A stretch of 51,097 bases of DNA from Thiolinea disciformis DSM 14473. Its GTDB lineage: Bacteria > Pseudomonadota > Gammaproteobacteria > Thiotrichales > Thiotrichaceae. The position numbers and the translations under genes were made by a program. Below are positions 26,768 to 36,561 of this stretch, piece after piece (position 1 is the stretch's first letter; each line of letters begins with the position of its first letter). The DNA lies in the NCBI RefSeq assembly GCF_000371925.1, contig NZ_AQVE01000028.1, positions 1-51,097 of the forward strand. The letters run 5' to 3'. Below the pieces are notes generated by a model. That model saw only the letters and a program-made list of their open reading frames with translations. It made no database searches and was not told where the DNA came from.

Positions 26768-28648
26768 ATGTCAGGTTCGGCTGCGTCTAAACAATCCCTT
26801 GGCGCATTGAGTTTGGCTGCACTCGGCGTAGTCTATGGAGACATAGGCACCAGTCCACTTTATGCGGTAAAAGAAGCATTCTCACCTTCACACGGTTTAG
26901 CACCTACTCCTGAGAATGTAATATCAGCACTGTCTGCCTTTATTTGGGCAATTACCCTCATCGTCTCAGTTAAATACGTCTGGATCGTATTGCGTTTTGA
27001 TAATAAAGGTGAAGGTGGTGATTTAGCGCTGCAAGCATTAGCACAGCGTCATGCCAGACGCACCTTTCCCAACTCGATGAAATATATTATGTCGATTGGG
27101 GTGCTTGCGGCAGCTATGTTTTATGGTGATGCCATCTTAACCCCCGCCATTTCTGTCCTATCCGCAGTAGAAGGCATTAGTATTGCGACCCCCCAATTTG
27201 AGCATTATATCATCCCCATTACCTTGGGCATTTTGATTACTTTATTCTTATTTCAGCATCAAGGTTCAGCACGAGTCGGCAAACTGTTTGGACCTATTAT
27301 GTTAGCGTGGTTTTGTACCTTGGGCTTATTAGGCATCCAGAGTATCCTCCAAACCCCTGAGGTTTTAAAAGCGATTAGTCCTTGGTATGCCTTGAAGTTT
27401 ACGCTCCAACACCCTGTTGCTGCTTTCATTTTATTGTCCGCAGTATTTCTATCTTTGACCGGTGGAGAGGCTTTGTATGCGGATATGGGTCATTTTGGTG
27501 CAAAACCCATTCGGATTGCTTGGTATGGTCTAGTTTGGCCTGCCTTAACCTTAAACTATTTTGGTCAAGGGGCTTTGATCATCCGTGACCCTAAAGCCAC
27601 AGAAAACCCGTTTTATTTATTAGCACCGGATGAATTCTTGATTCCCATGGTTATTCTTGCCACCATGGCAGCCATTATCGCATCACAAGCAACTATTTCG
27701 GGTGCTTATTCAGTCACATCGCAAGCGATACGCCTCGGTTATTTACCACGTTTACGCATCTTATATACCTCCGATCATTCCCAAGGCCAAATCTATATTC
27801 CGAGTGTCAACTGGTTCTTATTAGCTGGGGTTGTTGCTTTAGTATTAAGCTTCCAATCATCCAGTAATTTAGCGGCGGCGTATGGTGTAGCGGTATCCGG
27901 CAGTATGGTAATTACCACTATTTTGGTCATTATCGTCGCCAAGGCTCGCCCCAATCAGCGTCAACGCAATATCATTATTCCTATCATGCTGGTGGCAGGC
28001 TTTTTTGAAGTAATGTTCTACATTTCAAATTTAACCAAAATTGGACATGGTGGTTGGCTGCCTTTGGTACTTGGTTTCACTATCTTTACCTTTTTGGTCA
28101 CGTGGAAAAAAGGTACGGATTTAATTCACGACCAACGCCGCAAAATCAATATGCCCATGCGGAAGTTCATTACGCAAGAGTATGAGAACCTGCCCAGAAT
28201 TGAAGGGACTGCTGTTTATCTGAGCTCTAATCCAAATTTAGTACCGAGTCGCCTTTTCTATAATTTGAAACATTATAAAGCGGTGCATGAAACCTTAATT
28301 TTCCTGCATGTTAATTTCGATGAAATTCCTTATGTTGAGGAAAATGAGCGGGTCATTGTCACTGGATTAGCGCCCGGTTGCTACTCCATTGCGGCGCAAT
28401 ATGGCTTCCGTGAAGAGCCCGATTTGACTCAGGCGATGAAGCTTTGCAATCAGTATGGGTTAAACATTAATTTAGAAGACACCACCTTTTTCGTAGCTCG
28501 CACGACTATTGTTGAGTGTGAAACTGCTATGCCACCTTGGCAATGTAAATTATTCCGTTGGATGGTGCGCCAATCAGAAAGTAGCGGAACTTTCTTTAAT
28601 TTACCGCCGAATCAAGTCGTGGAAATTGGTACACAAGTATCACTCTAA
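26768..28648 (+). CDS. kup: Low-affinity potassium transporter Kup
   Basis: Proton-coupled K+ uptake permease in the inner membrane, 626 residues, the usual length. The N-terminus (ALGVVYGDIGTSPLYAVKEAF) is the family signature, followed by twelve hydrophobic segments up to about residue 450, including GDAILTPAISVLSAVEG and ALYADMGHFG. A soluble C-terminal domain (about 460-626) follows, with MPPWQCKLFRWM. The ATG has AAAGGAG upstream. It ends at a strong terminator and faces a LysR-type gene. Confidence 0.95.
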   Translation: MSGSAASKQSLGALSLAALGVVYGDIGTSPLYAVKEAFSPSHGLAPTPENVISALSAFIWAITLIVSVKYVWIVLRFDNKGEGGDLALQALAQRHARRTFPNSMKYIMSIGVLAAAMFYGDAILTPAISVLSAVEGISIATPQFEHYIIPITLGILITLFLFQHQGSARVGKLFGPIMLAWFCTLGLLGIQSILQTPEVLKAISPWYALKFTLQHPVAAFILLSAVFLSLTGGEALYADMGHFGAKPIRIAWYGLVWPALTLNYFGQGALIIRDPKATENPFYLLAPDEFLIPMVILATMAAIIASQATISGAYSVTSQAIRLGYLPRLRILYTSDHSQGQIYIPSVNWFLLAGVVALVLSFQSSSNLAAAYGVAVSGSMVITTILVIIVAKARPNQRQRNIIIPIMLVAGFFEVMFYISNLTKIGHGGWLPLVLGFTIFTFLVTWKKGTDLIHDQRRKINMPMRKFITQEYENLPRIEGTAVYLSSNPNLVPSRLFYNLKHYKAVHETLIFLHVNFDEIPYVEENERVIVTGLAPGCYSIAAQYGFREEPDLTQAMKLCNQYGLNINLEDTTFFVARTTIVECETAMPPWQCKLFRWMVRQSESSGTFFNLPPNQVVEIGTQVSL

Positions 28649-28656
28649 ACATTTAC

Positions 28657-28681
28657 AAGGGGATAAGTGTCTTATCCCCTT
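28657..28681. terminator. Terminator between kup and LysR gene
   Basis: Perfect 11-bp stem AAGGGGATAAG / CTTATCCCCTT with a 3-base loop between convergent stops. The flanking bases have only short T-runs, but the stem is strong in both directions. Confidence 0.8.
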
Positions 28682-28688
28682 AGGCATC

Positions 28689-29633
28689 TTAAGTCTTAAC
28701 GGTTTTAGCTTCTGCCAGAATCCACTCAATAAACGCATTGACTGCACGTTGATTGGAAGTAGCCTGCATCGGGCGAATCAGGTGATAACTATGATCTAAG
28801 GGCATACTCAAGGGAAACGGGATACACAAACGCCTTGCATCAATATCATGCTGCGCTAAAGCATCCATACTGAGCAATACCCCCTGCCCTTCAATCGCCG
28901 CTTCCATCGCTAACGATACATGATTGAAATGCAAGCCACGCTGTACATCGACGCCTTCTACCTTCGCTAAATCCAACCAACGTGCCCAACTAGGACGTCC
29001 CACATAGGGTGTTTCATCATGCAGTAAAGTATGGTTGCGCAAATCACTAGGTTTACGTAACGGATAGTCTGGGTCATCCCGCAAACTTGGACTGCATAAA
29101 GGAACGGCTTCCACTGTAAAAAGGCGAGTCACATCGCACCCCGGATAATCACCTGAGCCGAAGCGAATCATCACATCAATACCTTCCGCACGAAATAATT
29201 CATCCAACGAATCATAACGCTGATCAAGATCCACCAAACGCGCTTCACCGCTAATTCGCATATCAATTTCTGGATGCAAGTCTGAAAAGCGATACAAGCG
29301 AGGCACTAGCCATTTAGATGCGAATGAGGGCGCCATCCAGACATTCAAACTTTCGCTACCCACCTGTGCCCTCATTAAATTAACCGCGTCGGCTAAATTA
29401 TTAAAAGCCTCGCGCAATTTTGGCAAAGAAGCCTCCCCTGCCCGCGTCAAAGAAATAGAGCGATTATGACGCTCGACTAATTCTATTCCCAGATAATCCT
29501 CGAGATGTTTAATTTGATGGCTAATAGCAGCGCGAGTCACATGCAGCTCTTCAGATGCCTTGGTAAAACTCCGATGCCGCGCCACAGCCTCAAAGGCTCT
29601 CAAAGCGTTCAATGGTGGTATTTGGTTAGCCAT
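28689..29633 (-). CDS. LysR-family regulator (GcvA-like)
   Basis: A 314-residue LysR-type regulator. The N-terminal winged helix (residues 5-65) reads PPLNALRAFEAVARHRSFTKASEELHVTRAAISHQIKHLE, the wording of the GcvA subgroup. A linker helix and a two-lobe effector domain (about 90-305) follow, with WMAPSFASKWLVPRL. It has no divergent partner nearby: upstream there is a 309-bp gap to glnS, which runs in the opposite direction. Its target and ligand are therefore unknown. Confidence 0.87.
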   Translation of the reverse strand: MANQIPPLNALRAFEAVARHRSFTKASEELHVTRAAISHQIKHLEDYLGIELVERHNRSISLTRAGEASLPKLREAFNNLADAVNLMRAQVGSESLNVWMAPSFASKWLVPRLYRFSDLHPEIDMRISGEARLVDLDQRYDSLDELFRAEGIDVMIRFGSGDYPGCDVTRLFTVEAVPLCSPSLRDDPDYPLRKPSDLRNHTLLHDETPYVGRPSWARWLDLAKVEGVDVQRGLHFNHVSLAMEAAIEGQGVLLSMDALAQHDIDARRLCIPFPLSMPLDHSYHLIRPMQATSNQRAVNAFIEWILAEAKTVKT

Positions 29634-29942
29634 GTCACAATCTTATAGGTTAGGCATTACATTAATCACGAGAGAGTAAGTACTTGATAAAAAGTAAAGA
29701 ATAAAAACAGTGATAGCTTTAATAAACTATCAAGTGCTGGACTCTCCTCCAACAATCATTACAGCGGTTTGTACGGCATTTTGCACAAGGTGTCACGCGT
29801 TTTAATGATAAAATTACAAACATTAAAACATTGCTTGTTTTTCAACGCCTCAAGCCTTGTAAGCACAGCAGACCACTAGACATCGGGCTGGCTTAATAGT
29901 CTAATTCCCGCATTGCAATAAAATGACAAGAACGAAACGATC
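29634..29942. other. Divergent intergenic region, LysR gene/glnS
   Basis: AT-rich region holding the promoters of both genes. It has an inverted repeat ACTTGATA (29682-29689) / TATCAAGT (29728-29735), with a nested GATAG / CTATC pair; this could be a LysR operator or part of the glnS leader. No RNA gene was recognised. Confidence 0.4.
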
Positions 29943-31619
29943 ATGAGCGAAACAGGCAGACCTCTTAACTTTCTTGAGCGCATTGTCCAAGAAGATTTGG
30001 AATCAGGCAAAATCACCCGTGTTAAAACACGTTTTCCACCCGAACCTAATGGCTATCTGCATATCGGACATGCCAAATCTATTTGGCTCAATTTTGGCTT
30101 AGCGCAGAATTATGGTGGTGAATGTAATCTACGCATGGATGACACCAACCCCGCTAAAGAAGATGAGGAGTATGTTGAGGCTATTCAACGTGACGTGCAA
30201 TGGTTGGGTTACCAATGGGCTGGCAAAGTGCGTTACGCGTCGGATTACTTCGACCAACTATACGAGTGGGCACTGTATCTGATTCGCGCAGGCAAGGCTT
30301 ATGTCTGTGATTTAAGTGCTGATGAAATGCGAGAATATCGTGGCACACTAACGGAAGCCGGTAAAAATAGCCCGTATCGCGAACGTTCGGTGGAAGAAAA
30401 TCTGGCTTTGTTTGAAAAAATGCGGGCTGGTGAATTTGAGGAAGGGAAATGTGCCTTGCGTGCCAAAATTGATATGAGCGCCCCTAATATTAATTTGCGC
30501 GATCCTGTTTTATATCGGATTAAAAAAGCGAGCCATCATCAAACGGGGGATAAGTGGTGCATTTATCCGTCTTACGATTATGCTCATGGGCAAAGTGACG
30601 CCATTGAAGGCATTACTCACTCGATTTGTACCCTAGAATTTGCGGATCATCGCCCTTTATATGATTGGTTTATTAACCAGTTGCCTGTTCCAGCAGAACC
30701 ACATCAATATGAGTTTTCGCGTCTGAATGTCAATTATACGGTGACCAGTAAGCGTAAACTTAAACAATTAGTCGATGAAAACTATGTGGATGGTTGGGAT
30801 GATCCGCGTATGCCGACGATTGCTGGTATGCGTCGTCGCGGTTTTACCCCTAAAGCTTTACGTGATTTTTGCGAAATGGCGGGGGTTACGAAAACGGATG
30901 GTGTGGTAGAAATTGGTGTACTAGAACATGCGATTCGGGAGGATTTGAATGCCAATAGCCCACGCGCCATGTGTGTCTTACGCCCGTTGAAAGTTATTTT
31001 AACTAATTACCCAGCAGAGAAAACTGAAGTCTTTACCGCTCCCGGCCATCCACAGCGCGACGATATGCCAGAGCGCCAATTACCTTTTGGACGCGAAATT
31101 TATATTGATCAGGAAGATTTCCGCGAATCGGCAAATAAGCAATATAAACGCTTAATTCCCGGACGACGCGTGCGTTTAAGAAATGCCTATGTGATTGAAG
31201 CACAAGAAGCTATCAAAGATAATACCGGTAATATTATTGCCTTACATGCAACTTATATTGAAGACACCCACGGTAAAGATCCCGCCGATGGTATAAAACC
31301 CAAAGCGGTTATTCATTGGGTAGCAGCTCATGCTCATATAGATTGTGAAGTGCGTTTATATGATCGCTTATTTGCTGATGTAGCACCCGATGCGGGTGGT
31401 AAAAATTTCCTTGAGTGTATTAATCCAAACAGTTTAGAAATTTTACAAGGCTGCAAAGGCGAAATGGGTCTAAGCAAAGCCACTTTAGAGGATCGTTATC
31501 AATTTGAGCGCGAAGGCTATTTTATCTTGGATGCTCGTTATTCAAGTGTAGACAAGCCTGTCTTTAATCGTGTGATTGGTTTGCGTGACACTTGGGATAA
31601 AGCCGCTCAGCCTGACTAA
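29943..31619 (+). CDS. glnS: Glutaminyl-tRNA synthetase
   Basis: Charges tRNA-Gln with glutamine; class I synthetase of 558 residues, close to the E. coli enzyme in length. The Rossmann core holds [11 protein letters not shown] (HIGH at residues 40-43) and the KMSKS counterpart VTSKR (residues 267-271). [15 protein letters not shown] and the C-terminal anticodon-binding beta-barrels complete the family pattern. The ATG at 29943 has GAACGAAACGA upstream. It is a single-gene unit, followed by an inverted repeat before the convergent lipoprotein gene. Confidence 0.95.
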   Translation: MSETGRPLNFLERIVQEDLESGKITRVKTRFPPEPNGYLHIGHAKSIWLNFGLAQNYGGECNLRMDDTNPAKEDEEYVEAIQRDVQWLGYQWAGKVRYASDYFDQLYEWALYLIRAGKAYVCDLSADEMREYRGTLTEAGKNSPYRERSVEENLALFEKMRAGEFEEGKCALRAKIDMSAPNINLRDPVLYRIKKASHHQTGDKWCIYPSYDYAHGQSDAIEGITHSICTLEFADHRPLYDWFINQLPVPAEPHQYEFSRLNVNYTVTSKRKLKQLVDENYVDGWDDPRMPTIAGMRRRGFTPKALRDFCEMAGVTKTDGVVEIGVLEHAIREDLNANSPRAMCVLRPLKVILTNYPAEKTEVFTAPGHPQRDDMPERQLPFGREIYIDQEDFRESANKQYKRLIPGRRVRLRNAYVIEAQEAIKDNTGNIIALHATYIEDTHGKDPADGIKPKAVIHWVAAHAHIDCEVRLYDRLFADVAPDAGGKNFLECINPNSLEILQGCKGEMGLSKATLEDRYQFEREGYFILDARYSSVDKPVFNRVIGLRDTWDKAAQPD

Positions 31620-31640
31620 ATAATCGCCAGCATCCAAGCT

Positions 31641-31666
31641 TAGACGCTGGCCTTGACCAGCGTCTA
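31641..31666. terminator. Inverted repeat between glnS and PKD gene
   Basis: Perfect 10-bp arms TAGACGCTGG / CCAGCGTCTA with a 6-base loop, 21 bases after the glnS stop. There is no clear T-run, so it may stop transcription from both convergent genes only partly. Confidence 0.55.
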
Positions 31667-31673
31667 GCATTCA

Positions 31674-33893
31674 TCACAGCTCTGACAGCGGTAATATCGC
31701 TATGCCATCTTGATCAGTGAGACCTGACGCTTTATCTGGCTGCATAATCACAAACACTTTTTCCGCATTAGCAAATACAAAACGCCCATGCCCTGCATAA
31801 GCTTTTTTGTTGACAATAAATGCAGGCAAAGCGACAGGTGTTTCACCGCTCACATAGAAGTCTGTTGAATAATCTTCAATATAAGTATCCCCATTGCCTG
31901 CCGCCGCTTGGTGAATCGTAAAGATCTTATTTTCTATATAAAGTGAGCTGAAAGCATGAAGCACACCGCCCTCAAAAGTCGTGATTAAATCGAGATCGCT
32001 CAACAGATCATTCGTTTTATACGCTGTGCCACAAGCTGTTAAAAGGCTATATCCGTCTCCTGACATCCATAAATTGCCGCAGGCATCCTGTGTACTATGT
32101 GTAATAGTCATTAATTTAGCGGTGCCTGAGCTAATGTCATATTTTTCAAGGAAAGCAGCAGAGACTGTATTTGCAGCACCATACAAAGCAGTTGCCGTTT
32201 TATTAGGTACTTTACGCAACTTGGCTAGTGTCGCTTTACGTGTCTTGGTGCTCGCATCAACCGTTACTTTACCCGTGCTAAGTTCAATTGAATAAACCCC
32301 TTCAACCCCATCTGCTTTAGGAAACGCATAGGCATAGCCATTATCACTATACACAATATCTAATACTTTATCGTTTACCGGAAAGGTCTTTAATAAGCTC
32401 GGTTCTTTGGTCAGGTCGAACTGCGATACTTGCATATTGTGCCCCACCACAACATAAAAACCGTCTGGACTGACTGAAACGCTGGTAGGCACATCAGGTA
32501 AAGCCACCACCTGATCCACTTGAGTGACAGGATCATACACATGGAGCTGATTAGGACTGGACGAGACCATAATAATACGATCTTTAGCCACACTAAATTC
32601 TGCATCCACCACCTTATAAGCTAATGGGTCGATCTTTCTATGAACTTTGATCGTTGCTGTCGTGGCTGCACTATTCGCAGTACCATCACTGACTTTTAAC
32701 TGAAACACATAATTACCTACTCGATCAGGCGTAAAGCTAGGTGTTTTAGTGCTGCTATTGGACAAAGTTGCCGTACTACCTTCAGGCATGGACTGGACTA
32801 ACCAGTGATAGGTCAAAGGGTCATTATTGGCATCACTACTCGCGCTCGCATCTAAAGTGACCAAGGTATTTTGCATCACTTCCTGATCAGACACTCTGGC
32901 AATAGGGATTTGATTATCTTTAGAAACGGTTATTTGTACGCTATCGGTACTGGTGTTTTGACCGTCTTTTACCGCTAATTGCAGCTCATAAACCCCGACC
33001 ACATCAGGTATTAAGCTCACAATTTGCTGGTCACTATTCAACAACTTGGCGTTCGTACTGGCGGTGGGTTGCTTTAGAATACTCCATTTATAAGTCAGAA
33101 CATCTCCCTCAGGATCAGTGCTGGCTGACATCAGATTGATACTCTCTGTCCCTAAAATTTTCACCGCCAACACTTGATCGGCACCTGCCTTAGCGATAGG
33201 CGCTTGGTTGTCTTGAGTAATGGTAATTTTTACTGTATCGCTGGCTAATAACTTGCCATCACTCACATCTAAAGACAACTCATAAACCCCAATCACATCC
33301 GGTGTTAGCAACACCGTTTTTTGATCGGTATTCGACAATTTAGCATTACTATTAGGCTGCTTGAGGATAGACCATTTATAAGTCAAGGCATCGCCATCAG
33401 GATCGTTGCTGAGTGAAGTAATCGTCACGGAACTAAGGCCGAGCGATGCTACAGCAAGGCTTTGATCGGCACCTGCATCGGCGATTGGCTTTCGATTTTC
33501 AAGCGTTGTTAGGTCAGGATTTTTTACAAAAATATCAACCGAATCCATTGGACTATAAACAGCCCCATCATCTACCTTTAGATTAAGCGTATAAGTACCG
33601 ACTTTATCCGGCACAAAACTCGGATTGACCGTATTCGCATTACTTAGACTAATACTGCTCCCACTGGGTTTAGTCACGAATTCCCAAGTATAACCAAGAC
33701 TGTCATTATCAGGATCGCTACTGGCACTAGCGTCCAAATTAACCGTTTTCCCTAAATCAATGGTTTGATCCGCCCCCGCTTTAGCAATAGGTGCAGTATT
33801 ATTTTTAGTGGATGAACTTGAATCACTACCGCCACCACAAGCTGTCAGCATGATGCTTAACAGAAGGGTGAACCATAAGCCCTTTTTTTTCAT
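31674..33893 (-). CDS. PKD-repeat lipoprotein with propeller-like C-terminus
   Basis: A 739-residue exported lipoprotein. The lipobox is IMLTAC (Cys at residue 19) followed by GGGSDSSSS, a typical flexible tether. Four PKD/Ig-like repeats follow (about 33-125, 135-227, 230-325, 327-418), each with D[AQ]...S.DP..D.L.Y.W and a VG.Y.L.L.V.DG end. Repeats two and three share the wording LTYKWSILKQP and probably arose by duplication. Residues about 425-739 have short repeated strands (YVVVGHNMQVSQFDL, GVYSIELSTGKV), suggesting a beta-propeller. It is likely a cell-surface binding or adhesion protein; the ligand is unknown. It has its own 289-bp upstream region shared with pepA. Confidence 0.7.
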   Translation of the reverse strand: MKKKGLWFTLLLSIMLTACGGGSDSSSSTKNNTAPIAKAGADQTIDLGKTVNLDASASSDPDNDSLGYTWEFVTKPSGSSISLSNANTVNPSFVPDKVGTYTLNLKVDDGAVYSPMDSVDIFVKNPDLTTLENRKPIADAGADQSLAVASLGLSSVTITSLSNDPDGDALTYKWSILKQPNSNAKLSNTDQKTVLLTPDVIGVYELSLDVSDGKLLASDTVKITITQDNQAPIAKAGADQVLAVKILGTESINLMSASTDPEGDVLTYKWSILKQPTASTNAKLLNSDQQIVSLIPDVVGVYELQLAVKDGQNTSTDSVQITVSKDNQIPIARVSDQEVMQNTLVTLDASASSDANNDPLTYHWLVQSMPEGSTATLSNSSTKTPSFTPDRVGNYVFQLKVSDGTANSAATTATIKVHRKIDPLAYKVVDAEFSVAKDRIIMVSSSPNQLHVYDPVTQVDQVVALPDVPTSVSVSPDGFYVVVGHNMQVSQFDLTKEPSLLKTFPVNDKVLDIVYSDNGYAYAFPKADGVEGVYSIELSTGKVTVDASTKTRKATLAKLRKVPNKTATALYGAANTVSAAFLEKYDISSGTAKLMTITHSTQDACGNLWMSGDGYSLLTACGTAYKTNDLLSDLDLITTFEGGVLHAFSSLYIENKIFTIHQAAAGNGDTYIEDYSTDFYVSGETPVALPAFIVNKKAYAGHGRFVFANAEKVFVIMQPDKASGLTDQDGIAILPLSEL

Positions 33894-34182
33894 AGTTGTT
33901 GACTCGATTATTTTTATAACTCAACAGAAACACTTGTTGGGCCAGCCCCTGAAAATCCAGCCCATGGCCTATTATAATTAAATTTTATGAAAGGAGTGAT
34001 TCATTTTTTAATCATTTTTACCTTTAGACCTACACCAGACCCAGTATTCCCTAGTAGTTCTATAAAAATAAAATCTTGTCATTAGTATGATTTTTCTAGC
34101 TTTTCTGGAAGTATTTGCCCTTCCCTACAATTTCGCTACACTCTGCGCCTAGTCCAACTAATCTTGATGACAAGGATTCTTC

Positions 34183-35664
34183 ATGAAGTATCAATTTCAG
34201 CTCGCACATCCAGCCCAAGTCGCAGCGGATTGTGTGGTGGTAGGTGTTTATAGCCACAGTCAACTCAGTAATGCCGCTGCTCAGCTTGATTCCGCCAGTA
34301 ATCAGGCCTTAAGTAAGCATTGTGAATATGGCGATTTTACCGGTGAAAAAGGACGTGTCAGCTTGTTATACGAACTCGCTCAGGTAAAAGCCAAGCGTGT
34401 TTTATTAGTTGGTTTGGGCGAGCGTGAAAAACTAAATAGTGATGTTATTACACAAGCCACGCAACAGGCCGTTAATCGTCTGAAATTAACGGATGCTGTT
34501 AACGTTGTTTCTTTTTTAACGGAGCTTGCCACCCCTGAACATCGCCCCCCCGTGGTTCGCGCAGCGGTGATGAGCGTTGCTGAAGCTTTGTATACCTTTA
34601 ATACCTACAAAAGCGCCAAAGACGATAATCCGCCCAAACTAGCGACTTGGACCTTGGCGCATACGGATGGGCAAGATTACGCCCAAGCCTTACAACAAGG
34701 TGAGGCTATTGCGCAAGGCCAAGCTTTAACCCGTGATCTCGGTAATACGCCCGGCAATGTGTGTACACCCACTTACTTAGCCGAAACAGCAAAAGCCCTC
34801 GCTGACGCTAATAGCCGCCTAGAAATTAATGTGCTAGACGAAGAAGCGATGAAAACCTTGGGTATGAACTCATTTTTATCAGTTTCCAAAGGCAGTGATC
34901 AGCCCGGCAAGATGGCTTTTATTCATTATCGCGGCACTGCTGAAACTGAGCAGCCATTAGTATTAGTAGGAAAAGGCATCACCTTTGATACGGGGGGTAT
35001 TTCGCTCAAACCCGGCTTAAATATGGATGAGATGAAATATGACATGTGTGGTGCAGCTACCGTCTTGGGCGTACTTCAAGCCTGTGCGGCGATGAATTTA
35101 GCCTTAAATGTGATTGGCGTTGTGGTTGCAGCCGAAAATATGCCCAGTGGCAAAGCCAGTAAGCCAGGCGATATTGTCACCAGCATGTCGGGGAAAACGA
35201 TTGAAATTCTGAATACTGACGCTGAAGGTCGTTTAGTCTTGTGTGATGCGTTGACTTATGTTGAACGCTTTAATCCAGCGGCGGTGGTGGACATTGCGAC
35301 CTTGACGGGAGCTTGTATTACGGCCTTAGGACATCATACCTCAGGCTTGATGAGTAATAATGATGCATTAGCCAATGAATTATTAGAAGCTGGAAAACAA
35401 GCTTCCGATGAAGCATGGCGTTTACCGCTGGGTGAAAAATACCAAGAGCAACTCAAAAGTAACTTTGCGGATATGGCTAATATTGGTGGGCCTGCGGGCG
35501 GTGCCATTACAGCGGCTTGCTTCTTAGCGCGCTTTACCGAAAATTATCCTTGGGCACATTTAGATATTGCTGGAACGGCATGGAAAACTGGTGCTGCAAA
35601 AGGCGCAAGTGCACGGCCTGTACCGCTGCTGTGCCAATGGTTATTGAATCGCGCTAATGCCTGA
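34183..35664 (+). CDS. pepA: Leucyl aminopeptidase PepA
   Basis: Dizinc/manganese aminopeptidase of family M17, 493 residues. The N-terminal domain (about 1-165) is followed by the catalytic domain with KGITFDTGGISLKP, KYDMCGAA and the signature NTDAEGRL (residues 344-351). The metal ligands and catalytic Lys and Arg lie in these blocks. In E. coli PepA also binds DNA (XerCD and carAB sites); whether this one does is not shown. The ATG has AAGGA upstream. holC begins within its last codons, the conserved pepA-holC-valS order. Confidence 0.95.
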   Translation: MKYQFQLAHPAQVAADCVVVGVYSHSQLSNAAAQLDSASNQALSKHCEYGDFTGEKGRVSLLYELAQVKAKRVLLVGLGEREKLNSDVITQATQQAVNRLKLTDAVNVVSFLTELATPEHRPPVVRAAVMSVAEALYTFNTYKSAKDDNPPKLATWTLAHTDGQDYAQALQQGEAIAQGQALTRDLGNTPGNVCTPTYLAETAKALADANSRLEINVLDEEAMKTLGMNSFLSVSKGSDQPGKMAFIHYRGTAETEQPLVLVGKGITFDTGGISLKPGLNMDEMKYDMCGAATVLGVLQACAAMNLALNVIGVVVAAENMPSGKASKPGDIVTSMSGKTIEILNTDAEGRLVLCDALTYVERFNPAAVVDIATLTGACITALGHHTSGLMSNNDALANELLEAGKQASDEAWRLPLGEKYQEQLKSNFADMANIGGPAGGAITAACFLARFTENYPWAHLDIAGTAWKTGAAKGASARPVPLLCQWLLNRANA

Positions 35665-36100
35665 GCCCCTAAAAAAACCCCAGATTGCCTTCTATGTGGG
35701 GCAATCTAGTTCACTTTCTGCACGCCTTAGACTGGCTTGTAAGCTAGTCGAAAAAGCTTATGCCCAGCAGCTAAGTACTTATATTTATACCGATAGTCTC
35801 GAGACGACGGAACTGTTGGATGATTTACTGTGGACGTATCAAGACACCAGTTTTATTCCGCACAGCACGCTCCCGCGTAAAGACTCGGCTACGTTTATTT
35901 TAATCGGCCATACGATACCAGCGGAAAAAAACCTAAATTTTTTAATCAACTTATCGAATCAAATACCTAGCTTTTTCGAACAATTTGAACGTTTTGCCGA
36001 AGTCATCGACCAAGAGGAAATGATACTGCGCGCTGGTCGTGATCGTTATCAAACTTACAACAAAAAAGGCTATAATTTAACTTACCATCAGCTACGGTAA
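35657..36100 (+). CDS. holC: DNA polymerase III chi subunit
   Basis: Clamp-loader accessory subunit that binds SSB; 147 residues. The start overlaps the end of pepA by eight bases. Recognisable HolC features are IAFYVGQ at the start, ACKLVEKAYAQQLSTYIYT, the LDDLLWTYQDTSFIPH block and the late ERFAEVIDQEE...ARDRY pattern. Its location between pepA and valS strengthens the call. A small hairpin (CTTACC / GGTAAG, about 36081-36101) lies at its stop. Confidence 0.9.
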   Translation: MPEPLKKPQIAFYVGQSSSLSARLRLACKLVEKAYAQQLSTYIYTDSLETTELLDDLLWTYQDTSFIPHSTLPRKDSATFILIGHTIPAEKNLNFLINLSNQIPSFFEQFERFAEVIDQEEMILRAGRDRYQTYNKKGYNLTYHQLR

Positions 36101-36135
36101 GCTAAACTATAATCTACTTTTAATTAACTGCTCTT

Positions 36136-36492
36136 ATGAGTTCACCGATGGCACTACCTATGAATAAACAGGACTTCGATTCCACTATCCGCATTCCGGT
36201 TGTGACTGATATTGTTCGCCCAGGAGATGCTGAGATTATTCGTCGCGCCAAAAGTAATATTCCTGACGAAGCTCAACAGCATTTTGAACAAAAACTAAAA
36301 GAGCGCATTGCTGAACTACAATCAGCCACCGGCCAAGATGAATATTCAGGCTTAGGTCGTGCTCATGCAATCCGTTCAGAATATCAAGAAGAAGATACAC
36401 CTCAAGGCACTAGCACTGACAAAGACTTCGAACAACAAATCGACAAGCGCCGCTATGAGTTATTGCGCGAATTGTCTTCGATGTTAAAGTAA
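36136..36492 (+). CDS. Conserved hypothetical between holC and valS
   Basis: A 118-residue soluble, charged protein with no signal or membrane segment. Its N-terminal part reads DFDSTIRIPVVTDIVRPGD, a pattern seen in short hypothetical proteins encoded next to holC/valS in related bacteria. The rest is helical and Glu/Gln-rich (QQHFEQKLKERIAELQSA, RRYELLRELSSMLK). In-frame ATGs at codons 5 and 9 could also be starts. It lies 35 bases after holC and 69 before valS, so it is probably in the same transcript. Function unknown. Confidence 0.7.
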   Translation: MSSPMALPMNKQDFDSTIRIPVVTDIVRPGDAEIIRRAKSNIPDEAQQHFEQKLKERIAELQSATGQDEYSGLGRAHAIRSEYQEEDTPQGTSTDKDFEQQIDKRRYELLRELSSMLK

Positions 36493-36561
36493 AAATTTTC
36501 TAACAGCCACGTTATAACGTTATAATCCGCTCTTTTCAGCATTCTTGGCAAAAGAGCGGAT

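Noticed and set aside
29634-29942. tRNA or small RNA gene in the gap before glnS
   Set aside because: No T-loop or acceptor-stem pattern was found. Only a short inverted repeat is present.
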